Of a DNA stretch of 64,000 nt, positions 32,333 through 40,135 are shown piece by piece. The stretch spans positions 1 to 64,000 of the forward strand of contig NZ_JAJMLZ010000001.1 of NCBI RefSeq assembly GCF_022227765.1, in the 5' to 3' direction. The notes beneath the pieces were generated by a model, which saw only the letters and a program-made list of their open reading frames with translations, made no database searches and was not told where the DNA came from. Position numbers and translations under genes: made by a program. Position 1 is the stretch's first letter. Every line of letters begins with the position of its first letter. The DNA is from Ectothiorhodospira shaposhnikovii. Lineage in GTDB: Bacteria > Pseudomonadota > Gammaproteobacteria > Ectothiorhodospirales > Ectothiorhodospiraceae.

Positions 32333-32945
32333 CAAACCATACCTGTCCGTTGCGAAGTGTCAGCCGACCCTGGCAGAACCACCGGACCACCTGGGGATAG
32401 GCCTGGTGCTCCTGTTGCTGTACCCGTGCCGCCAGGGTCTGCGGGGTGTCATCGGGCAGTACGGGTACGCTCGCCTGCAGGATGACCGGCCCGCCGTCCA
32501 GTTCCGTGTTGACGAAGTGGATGCTGCAGCCATGCTGTTGGACACCGGCCTCCAGGGCGCGTTCATGGGTGTGAAGACCACGAAAGTCCGGCAACAGGGA
32601 GGGATGGATATTGATCAGGCGACCTTCGTAATGGGCCACGAAGGCCGGGGTGAGCACGCGCATGAAGCCGGCGAGCACCACCAGGTCAGGCTGATGGCGG
32701 TCTATTGCCGCCATCAGGGCCTGATCGAAGGTGCCCCTGTCGGGGAAGTCCCGGTGATTGATCACCTGGGCCGGGATGTCGGCGCGACGGGCCCGGTCCA
32801 GTCCGGCCACCTCGGGACGGTTGCTGATCACGGCCCGGATCTCGCCGTGGATGCGGCCGTCGGCCGCGGCATCGATGAGGGCCTGCAGATTGGTGCCGGA
32901 GCCGGAGATGAGGACGACGATACCGGGTAACGGACTCCGACGCAT
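32283..32945 (-). CDS. purN: phosphoribosylglycinamide formyltransferase
   Basis: Transfers a formyl group from 10-formyl-tetrahydrofolate to GAR in purine synthesis. The 220-residue product has the substrate loop ISGSGTNLQA near residue 13, catalytic NIHPSLLPDFRG and the TELDGGP aspartate. All three catalytic residues (Asn, His, Asp) are present. Its start overlaps the purM stop by one base (TGATG). The C-terminal 30 residues overlap the DUF3108 start. Confidence 0.96.
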   Translation of the reverse strand: MRRSPLPGIVVLISGSGTNLQALIDAAADGRIHGEIRAVISNRPEVAGLDRARRADIPAQVINHRDFPDRGTFDQALMAAIDRHQPDLVVLAGFMRVLTPAFVAHYEGRLINIHPSLLPDFRGLHTHERALEAGVQQHGCSIHFVNTELDGGPVILQASVPVLPDDTPQTLAARVQQQEHQAYPQVVRWFCQGRLTLRNGQVWFDEQPLQAPLQSPAAND

Positions 32946-34000
32946 CAGCGGGTCAGCTCCACGCGGGCTTCGCCTTCAGCGGCCGCGATGCCGCCCAGGC
33001 GCCAGCAGTCGATGCCGGCCTGGGTCATCAGGGCCTCGGTGGCGGCCACGGCAGCCTCCGGCAGCACCAGAATCATGCCCACACCGCAGTTGAAGGTGCG
33101 CAGCATCTCCCGTTCCTCGATGCCGCCGGCTTGCTGCAGCCACTGGAACACCGGGGGCCTTGGCCAGGCCTGGGGATCCACTGTTGCCACGGTGCCGGCG
33201 GGCATCACCCGGGGCAGGTTCTCCAAAATGCCCCCGCCGGTGATATGGGCCAGGGCGTGGACGGGCTGCTGACGCAGCAGCGCCAGCAAAGGCTTGACAT
33301 AGATGCGGGTGGGGGCCATCAGGGCGTCACCCAGGGTGACCTCGCCGCAGGGGCTGTCCAGGTCCGCGCCGGTGATTTCCAGCAGGCGGCGGATCAGTGA
33401 ATAGCCGTTGGAGTGGGGGCCGGAGGAGGCCAGGCCCAGCAGGACGTCACCCGGGCGGACCTGGCTGCCGTCGATGATGCGGGCCTTTTCCACGATGCCC
33501 ACGGCGAAGCCGGCCAGGTCGTATTCGCCGGGTGCATACATGCCGGGCATCTCCGCGGTCTCGCCACCCACCAGGGCGCAGCCGCTCTCGGCGCAGCCAT
33601 CGGCGATGCCCTTGACCACGTCCGCCGCGGTATCCACGTCCAGGCTGCCGGTGGCGTAGTAGTCGAGGAAGAACAGGGGTTCGGCGCCCTGAACGATGAT
33701 GTCGTTCACGCACATGCCCACCAGATCGATGCCGATGGTGTCGTGGCGGCCCAGTTGCTGGGCCAGCTTGAGCTTGGTGCCCACGCCGTCGGTGCCGGAA
33801 ACCAGGACCGGCTCCTTGTAATCCGCGATGGGCAGTTCGAACAGGGCGCCGAAACTGCCCAGGCCCGCCATGACACCGGGGCGGCGGGTACGCTGCGCAT
33901 GGGGCTTGATGCGTTCCACCAGGGCGTTGCCCGCGTCGATGTCCACGCCGGCATCACGGTAGCTGATGCCCTGGGTGGGAGGAGTGTTTTTCTGGACCAT
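32945..34000 (-). CDS. purM: phosphoribosylformylglycinamidine cyclo-ligase
   Basis: AIR synthetase, ATP-dependent ring closure in purine synthesis. The 351-residue product begins [20 protein letters not shown], the usual start ([12 protein letters not shown] in relatives), and has [15 protein letters not shown] and [11 protein letters not shown]. The longer frame back to 34141 is not conserved-looking. It leads the minus-strand unit purM-purN-DUF3108-flavoprotein and is divergent from the DUF2066 gene across a 254-base gap. I saw no clear PurR-type operator there. Confidence 0.96.
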   Translation of the reverse strand: MVQKNTPPTQGISYRDAGVDIDAGNALVERIKPHAQRTRRPGVMAGLGSFGALFELPIADYKEPVLVSGTDGVGTKLKLAQQLGRHDTIGIDLVGMCVNDIIVQGAEPLFFLDYYATGSLDVDTAADVVKGIADGCAESGCALVGGETAEMPGMYAPGEYDLAGFAVGIVEKARIIDGSQVRPGDVLLGLASSGPHSNGYSLIRRLLEITGADLDSPCGEVTLGDALMAPTRIYVKPLLALLRQQPVHALAHITGGGILENLPRVMPAGTVATVDPQAWPRPPVFQWLQQAGGIEEREMLRTFNCGVGMILVLPEAAVAATEALMTQAGIDCWRLGGIAAAEGEARVELTR

Positions 34001-34254
34001 GGAAAACTCTGACCTTGCGTGGGAGGGTGCAATGCGCTGATTGTGGGCCGGGTCGCCATGGGAGGCAATCGCCGGGCAGGATGTGCCCGGCGGTATTTTC
34101 GGCCCGCAGGGCGGTGATGTTACCAAGGGAGGGCGGGGCAAGCCATCTTCGCGGGTCGGTTGACACGGGCGAAAACCGCGACCGACGGGCTTGGCGCCAG
34201 GTCATTTGTGCTATTTTAACGGGTCCGACGCCTGCAGCCCTAGTCCCGAGCACA

Positions 34255-35325
34255 ATGATGAGAACCCTGGTTTCACTTCGCTTGCTTGCTACGCTGTTCC
34301 TGTTGTCGGCCCTGGCGGCCGCCCCGGTGGTCGGGATTGCGGACACCGCTCCAGTTCTTGGGGAAGCCGAGGTGAGCGTGGCCTCCCGGGACCGCCCCGA
34401 ACGCATGGAAGGTTTCAACCGGGCCCTGGCCCAGGTGGTCGTCCGGCTGACCGGGCGTCGCGACATGCTCGATGATTCCCGGGTCCTTGCCTTGCTTGAG
34501 CAGGCACCCCGTCACGTCCAGCAATATCGTTATCTTGACGGTCCCGACGAGGCCACCAGTCTGCTCTGGGTGCGTTTCGATGTCGGTGCGGTGGAACGGC
34601 ATCTGCTGGAGGCGGGACTGCCGGTCTGGTCCGGGGATCGACCCGCCCTGCTGGTATGGCTGGGAGTTCAGGATCGACAGGAGCGCCGCCTGGTGTCATC
34701 GGCCGATGATCACCCCGCAAGATCCGCCCTGGAGCGGACCGCCCGGGAACGGGGGTTGCCGCTGCTGTTTCCGCTCATGGACCTGGAAGACCAGGGCCGC
34801 GTGACTCTGGCCGACGTGATGGGGGGATTCCATGAGCCCGTGATGGGGGCATCCCGTCGTTACGGTCCCGGCGGCGTTCTGGTGGCCCGGGTACAGCCTT
34901 CCGGCAGCCGCTGGCTGGCTCGAATGCAGCTCTATGCCGGCGAGGAATCCGCCCAGTGGCAGAGCGAGGGCGAGGATCAGGATGCCGCAATTGCCTCGGT
35001 CATGCATCAGGCGGCGGATCACCTGGGGCGGCGCCTGGCCGTTGCCGGCCTGCAGGTGGAGCGGGGCGGGGTCATGGTCAGTGTCGGCGGTGTGGACTCC
35101 CTGGCCGACTATCTTCGGGTGGTCAACTACCTGAGTGACATGGCCGTCGTGTCCCGTTTGCGGCCCCATGGCCTGACGCCGGACCGGGCCCTGTTCCTGG
35201 TCCAGGTGCGGGGTGGCGTGCGCGATCTGGAACGTGCCGCCCTGCTGGGCTCCACCCTGGTACCGGAGGCCGCGGAGGCGGCGGTGGACGGTATTGAAAC
35301 CATCGGCTTCAGGTTATTGCGGTGA
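34255..35325 (+). CDS. DUF2066 exported protein
   Basis: A 356-residue protein of the DUF2066 family, unknown function, regularly found divergent from purM. A signal peptide covers about residues 1-26 (LRLLATLFLLSALAAAPVVG). The family core is visible as ERMEGFNRALAQVVVRLTGR near residue 47. Starts at ATG 34255 or 34258 are equally possible. The stop overlaps the start of the phosphatidyltransferase gene (GTGA). Confidence 0.85.
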   Translation: MMRTLVSLRLLATLFLLSALAAAPVVGIADTAPVLGEAEVSVASRDRPERMEGFNRALAQVVVRLTGRRDMLDDSRVLALLEQAPRHVQQYRYLDGPDEATSLLWVRFDVGAVERHLLEAGLPVWSGDRPALLVWLGVQDRQERRLVSSADDHPARSALERTARERGLPLLFPLMDLEDQGRVTLADVMGGFHEPVMGASRRYGPGGVLVARVQPSGSRWLARMQLYAGEESAQWQSEGEDQDAAIASVMHQAADHLGRRLAVAGLQVERGGVMVSVGGVDSLADYLRVVNYLSDMAVVSRLRPHGLTPDRALFLVQVRGGVRDLERAALLGSTLVPEAAEAAVDGIETIGFRLLR

Positions 35326-35879
35326 ACTTGCGCCAGCTACCCAATGCCATCACCCTGATGCGGATCGCGTTGACGGGACCCATCATCTGGGCCCTCGCCA
35401 CCCATCAGTACGTGCTGGTGCTGTGGCTGCTGCTCATCGCCGGTCTGTCCGACGGCCTGGATGGCTGGCTGGTCCGGCGCTACGGCTGGTATACCAAGCT
35501 GGGGGGGTATCTGGACCCCCTGGCGGACAAGATCCTCATGATGGGGACCTATTTCACCGTTGCCTGGACCGGGTTGCTGCCCTGGTGGCTGGTCGGGCTG
35601 GTGGTGGCGCGGGATGCCGTGATCGTGCTGGGGGCCATGGCCTTTCGGGCGGTGACCCGCAGCCTGGAAATGCAGCCGCTGTTCATCAGCAAGGCCAACA
35701 CCTTTTTCCAGATCGTGCTGGTGCTGTCGGTGATCGTCAATGCCGGCGTACTGGCGCTGCCGGCCTGGTATCTGGACGGCATGTTGATGCTGGTGCTGTT
35801 CACCACCATCAGCAGCGGCCTGGCCTATGTCTTCACCTGGGGGCGCAAGGCCTACCTGCACTGGCGCTCAACGGCATGA
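35322..35879 (+). CDS. CDP-alcohol phosphatidyltransferase (PgsA-like)
   Basis: A 185-residue integral membrane enzyme with the CDP-OH-P motif: DGLDGWLVRRYGWYTKLGGY continuing LDPLADK at about residues 42-68, giving DxxDG...AR-like...GxxxDxxxD. This transfers a phosphatidyl group from CDP-diacylglycerol to an alcohol such as glycerol-3-phosphate. Four to five hydrophobic helices are present. The GTG start overlaps the DUF2066 stop. Whether it is the main PgsA or a second paralogue cannot be told from this window. Confidence 0.85.
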   Translation: MNLRQLPNAITLMRIALTGPIIWALATHQYVLVLWLLLIAGLSDGLDGWLVRRYGWYTKLGGYLDPLADKILMMGTYFTVAWTGLLPWWLVGLVVARDAVIVLGAMAFRAVTRSLEMQPLFISKANTFFQIVLVLSVIVNAGVLALPAWYLDGMLMLVLFTTISSGLAYVFTWGRKAYLHWRSTA

Positions 35880-35913
35880 ATCAGGCGCATCCGGCCCCAT
35901 TGCCGAGGGGTTC

Positions 35914-36609
35914 ATGGCCCGTCAGCTGACCCTGGACGTCACCCTCCGTGACGGTACGGACTTCGATACCTTTCACCCGGGGGGGCAGGCCCTCGTGCCC
36001 GAAGCGGTCAGGGGGCTGGCGCGGGGCACGGGAGAGCGGCAGCTGTACCTGTTTGGTGACCCTGGTGCGGGCAAGACCCACTTGCTGCATGCCGCCTGCC
36101 ATGAGGTGGCGGAATGGGGCGGGCGGGTGGCCTACCTGCCCATGGGTATCACCGCCGGTGCCGGCCCGGACCTGCTGGAGGGCTGGCAGGGCGTGGACCT
36201 GATCGCTCTGGACGACCTGGACCGGATGCCCTGGGAGCCCGATCTGGAGCAGGCCCTGTTCAATCTGATCAACAGCGTGCGCGACACGGGCGGGCGCCTT
36301 CTGATGGCGTCGCGTACCGCGCCTCAGTCCCTGCCGGTCGCGTTGCCGGACCTCCGTTCACGCCTGCTGTGGGGGGCGGTCTTTCAGTTGCGCGTGCTGG
36401 GCGATGCGCATAAATGCGAGGCCCTGATGGCGCGGGCCCGGCGGCGCGGATTCGATCTGTCTCCGGAGGTCTGTGACTATCTGCTGCGCCACCATCGTCG
36501 GGACCTGCCTTCCCTGATCGCCCTGCTGGACCAACTGGACAGGGAGTCCCTGGCCACCCGGCGCCGGGTGACGGTGCGGTTCGTCAAGCATATTCTGGGG
36601 GGTGTCTAG
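35914..36609 (+). CDS. hda: DnaA regulatory inactivator Hda
   Basis: AAA+ DnaA homologue that, bound to the beta clamp, stimulates DnaA-ATP hydrolysis after replication starts. The 231-residue product has a clamp-binding motif QLTLDV at residues 4-9, Walker A GDPGAGKTH near 48 and Walker B LIALDDLD near 98. It lacks the DnaA DNA-binding domain. AGGGG lies just before ATG 35914. It lies 34 bases after the phosphatidyltransferase gene and is convergent with DUF2069. Confidence 0.92.
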   Translation: MARQLTLDVTLRDGTDFDTFHPGGQALVPEAVRGLARGTGERQLYLFGDPGAGKTHLLHAACHEVAEWGGRVAYLPMGITAGAGPDLLEGWQGVDLIALDDLDRMPWEPDLEQALFNLINSVRDTGGRLLMASRTAPQSLPVALPDLRSRLLWGAVFQLRVLGDAHKCEALMARARRRGFDLSPEVCDYLLRHHRRDLPSLIALLDQLDRESLATRRRVTVRFVKHILGGV

Positions 36610-36618
36610 CGCACCGGA

Positions 36619-37686
<1,068 letters not shown>

Positions 37687-37704
37687 CTTTTTTACACCCA
37701 GGCA

Positions 37705-38025
37705 GTGTGTCACCGCATCGTGCCCACCAGATCCCGCCATCGACCCTTGTTCCGGCACCTGTTGATCGCAGTATACGTGACGTTGCTGGTCACGGGATGT
37801 GCCACCATGGCACCGGTACAGGAAATGAGCGATGCCCGGCAGGCCCTCAGGGCGGCTGAGGAAGTGGGGGCGCCCGTGCGTGCCTCCGAGACCTATGAGC
37901 GGTCCCGGAGTCTGCTGGAACAGGCAGAGAGCAGTCTCTCCGCCGGGGAGTTCCAGGCGGCCCGCCGCCAGGCCAGGGAGGCCAGGGCACTGGCCATCGA
38001 GGCACGCATCCGCGCCGCCGAGTGA
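37705..38025 (+). CDS. DUF4398 lipoprotein
   Basis: A 106-residue predicted lipoprotein: hydrophobic segment near residues 18-30 ending in the lipobox LVTGC. It is followed by a helical, Ala/Arg/Glu-rich domain (AQALRAAEEVGAP-type repeats, ERSRSLLEQAESSLSAGEF) typical of DUF4398. The start is GTG 37705 or GTG 37720; neither has a strong ribosome site. DUF4398 proteins often accompany OmpA-family genes. Here a LysM lipoprotein with an OmpA-like N-terminus follows, suggesting a joint envelope role. Confidence 0.78.
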   Translation: MCHRIVPTRSRHRPLFRHLLIAVYVTLLVTGCATMAPVQEMSDARQALRAAEEVGAPVRASETYERSRSLLEQAESSLSAGEFQAARRQAREARALAIEARIRAAE

Positions 38026-38088
38026 TCCTGGAACAGGGGTGCTTGTGCCGGACGGGCCACCGTCCATTCGCCATGTCCGCTTTCATCG

Positions 38089-38094
38089 TATAAA
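38089..38094 (+). promoter_or_regulatory. candidate -10 box for the LysM lipoprotein gene
   Basis: TATAAA, 61 bases before the GTG start, in the 129-base gap between the two lipoprotein genes. The best -35 candidate 16-17 bases upstream is poor (TTCGCC), so the gene may be transcribed both from here and by read-through from the DUF4398 promoter. Confidence 0.35.
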
Positions 38095-38154
38095 ATCATG
38101 GTAAAGGCCCTTGAAGGGTCACCCCTCGCACACGTCTCAAATGGAGCTCTAGCC

Positions 38155-38742
38155 GTGAATACCAAAAAGAACATGATTCTGCTCGCCGGTCTGGCTTCGG
38201 CGGCTCTGATGGCGGGCTGCGCCAGTGTGTCCGAGGTTCCCGTCGGCACTGCCTATGTGGTGGACGGCAGCGGGGCCTACGCACGTAGCGCCGCCTCCGG
38301 GGAGTGCGTCCGCACCGGTTACTGGACCCGCGATGCCGCCAACGAAGTCTGTGATCCGGACCTGTTCGTCCGGGCACCGGCCCCCGCGCCGGCTCCGGCT
38401 CCCGCGCCGGCCCCCGCACCGGCACCGGCCCCCGCGGCCGAACCCACCCACATGACCTATGAAGTGGTTCGCGGTGACAGCCTCTGGAAGATCTCCGGTC
38501 GCAGTTCCGTCTACGGCAACCCCTATCAGTGGCCGCTGATCTACCGGGCCAATGCGGATCAGATCCGTGATGCGGACCTCATCTTCCCCGGTCAGCGCCT
38601 GAAGATCGAGCTGCGTCCGTCCGCCGCGGATGTGGACGCCGCCGTGCACCATGCCCGTACCCGCGGTGCCTGGGCCGTCGGTCCGGTGGAGCGTTCCGAC
38701 CTGCGTTACCTGGATCAGTACGGTCTGACCCCCAAGCGCTGA
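38155..38742 (+). CDS. LysM-domain lipoprotein with OmpA-type N-terminal module
   Basis: A 195-residue predicted lipoprotein: lipobox LMAGC (lipidated C22), then a two-cysteine module GECVRTGYWTRDAANEVCDP (residues 49-68). That module normally precedes OmpA peptidoglycan-binding domains in beta/gammaproteobacterial OmpA-family proteins. An Ala-Pro linker (about 74-94) follows, and then a LysM domain (THMTYEVVRGDSLWKIS from about residue 96). LysM would bind peptidoglycan from the membrane anchor. The GTG start has GGAG 8 bases upstream. A strong terminator follows the stop. Confidence 0.85.
   Translation: MNTKKNMILLAGLASAALMAGCASVSEVPVGTAYVVDGSGAYARSAASGECVRTGYWTRDAANEVCDPDLFVRAPAPAPAPAPAPAPAPAPAPAAEPTHMTYEVVRGDSLWKISGRSSVYGNPYQWPLIYRANADQIRDADLIFPGQRLKIELRPSAADVDAAVHHARTRGAWAVGPVERSDLRYLDQYGLTPKR
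38374..38442 (+). repeat. Ala-Pro coding tandem repeat
   Basis: About ten GC-rich six-base units of the form GCNCCN encode the AP linker between the N-terminal module and LysM domain. Copy number could vary by slippage without breaking the frame in whole units. Confidence 0.7.
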
Positions 38743-38772
38743 TATCCGGCGCCGTCTTGCTGAAAGCCTTGA

Positions 38773-38800
38773 AAAGGCCCGCTTGCGCGGGCCTTTTTTT
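38773..38800 (+). terminator. rho-independent terminator
   Basis: AAGGCCCGC, loop TTGC, GCGGGCCTT, then a run of T to 38800: a canonical intrinsic terminator 30 bases after the LysM gene. The ribosome site of the acylphosphatase begins only a few bases after the T run. Confidence 0.88.
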
Positions 38801-38818
38801 GCAGAGGAGTCATCATTC

Positions 38819-39106
38819 GTGTCCGTGAAGTCCCATGACGAAGTGGCCTGTCTTTGCCGGGTGTCCGGCAAGGTGCAGGGTGTCTATTTCCGTGTCTCCA
38901 CCCAGCATCAGGCCGTATCGTTGGGATTGCGTGGCCACGCAATCAATCTGCCTGACGGACGGGTGGAAGTCGTGGTTGCCGGACCCGCGGGCAAGGTGGA
39001 CCGGCTCAAGGCATGGCTGCATGAGGGGCCTGCTCAGGCGCGGGTGGATCAGGTGTCCTGCGAGCCCTTTACGGGTCCGGTGGCGGAAGGCTTCATCACC
39101 GGTTGA
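38819..39106 (+). CDS. acyP: acylphosphatase
   Basis: Small cytosolic enzyme hydrolysing acyl phosphates. The 95-residue product has the family signature GKVQGVYFR with catalytic R25, and GHAINLPDGRVEV with catalytic N43. The GTG start at 38819 has AGAGGAG 9-10 bases upstream; GTG 38825 is a second option. It lies directly after an intrinsic terminator with no room for a full promoter in between. Convergent with the HDOD gene. Confidence 0.92.
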   Translation: MSVKSHDEVACLCRVSGKVQGVYFRVSTQHQAVSLGLRGHAINLPDGRVEVVVAGPAGKVDRLKAWLHEGPAQARVDQVSCEPFTGPVAEGFITG

Positions 39107-39120
39107 ACATACCTGCCGTT

Positions 39121-40014
39121 TCAGTATCTGGCCTGGGGCAGGATGACGGTGAGGGTTTCCATGAAGCGCCAGCCCACGTTGGCGCGGCAGTCCTCCCCAT
39201 CTTCCGGGTCCAGGCCCAAGCGCTCCCAGATCGCATCGGGAATCTCCTCGTTCCGGGGGCCGAATTCACTGAAACAACCCTGTTCGGTGCGATTGCTCAG
39301 CATGTCCGCCAGATAAACCAGGGTGGCCTCCAGCCCGGTTCCTAGTGCCCTGTCGGGTTGGTGGTGCAGTCTGATGGCTGTTCGCAGGCTTTCCGGCAGA
39401 CCCCATCGGGTCAGCAGTTCCGCCCCCACGTCGGCATGATCAAAACCCAGGATTTCCCTTTCGTGGCTTGCCAGCAGCGGCTCGCATCCCCGGGTGATCA
39501 GCATGGTTTCCCGCAGCAGGTCGGGGTGGCGCCCATACAGGACCAGGCTGCCCACGTCATGGAGCAATCCGGCCACGAACAGCCGTTCCGGATGCAGCAC
39601 GTTGCAGCGCTGGGCCAGATCATGGGCGATCAGGGCGGTGAACACGCTGTGTCTCCAAAACACGGCCATGTTGACCAGTTCGCAGGGCAGACGGGAAAAG
39701 GTATGGGTGGCGGTGACCGCCAGTGCCAGATGATAGAGGGCCCGGGTGCCGATCACGGCGATGGCCCGGCTGACGGTCTCCACGCGCTGAGGCAGACCGT
39801 ACATGGCCGAATTGGCCAGGCGCAGGATCTGTGCGCTCAGGTTCGGATCCTGTGCCACAATGGCCGCCAGGGAACTTGCGGTACTGCCGGGTGCATCCAG
39901 GGCCGAGCGCAGGCGAATGATGATCTCCGGCGGCGAAACCAGTCCGGAGACATCCTCAAGCAGGTCGTCCAGGTCGCACCGTCTGTCGGGAGGATTGCCC
40001 ATGTTACTGATCAT
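39121..40014 (-). CDS. HDOD-domain signalling protein
   Basis: A 297-residue protein with an HDOD domain (about residues 20-220), including LSAQILRLANSAMYGLPQRV near residue 55 and the HD dyad in VAGLLHDVG near 147. HDOD proteins act in signalling and phosphorelay-linked regulation and usually lack phosphohydrolase activity. No second output domain is seen; the C-terminal 60 residues are unassigned. Start may be 40014 or 40002. It is divergent from the DUF1631 gene over a 121-base gap. Confidence 0.85.
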   Translation of the reverse strand: MISNMGNPPDRRCDLDDLLEDVSGLVSPPEIIIRLRSALDAPGSTASSLAAIVAQDPNLSAQILRLANSAMYGLPQRVETVSRAIAVIGTRALYHLALAVTATHTFSRLPCELVNMAVFWRHSVFTALIAHDLAQRCNVLHPERLFVAGLLHDVGSLVLYGRHPDLLRETMLITRGCEPLLASHEREILGFDHADVGAELLTRWGLPESLRTAIRLHHQPDRALGTGLEATLVYLADMLSNRTEQGCFSEFGPRNEEIPDAIWERLGLDPEDGEDCRANVGWRFMETLTVILPQARY

Positions 40015-40135
40015 CCATGGAAATTTTGAAGTGGATACGGGTCTGACAGGAGTAATATGAACTATAAGGCTCACAAGTCAACCGCAGTCCGTCGCCCCCG
40101 CCGGTCGGTACGATCCGCCTGCCCAGGTGTCAGCC

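Noticed and set aside
34001-34254. PurR-type operator or clear promoter between purM and DUF2066
   Set aside because: TTGACA at 34160 has no -10 at proper spacing; TTGGCG with TATTTT at 34191-34217 is spaced only 15 bases; no PurR palindrome was seen.
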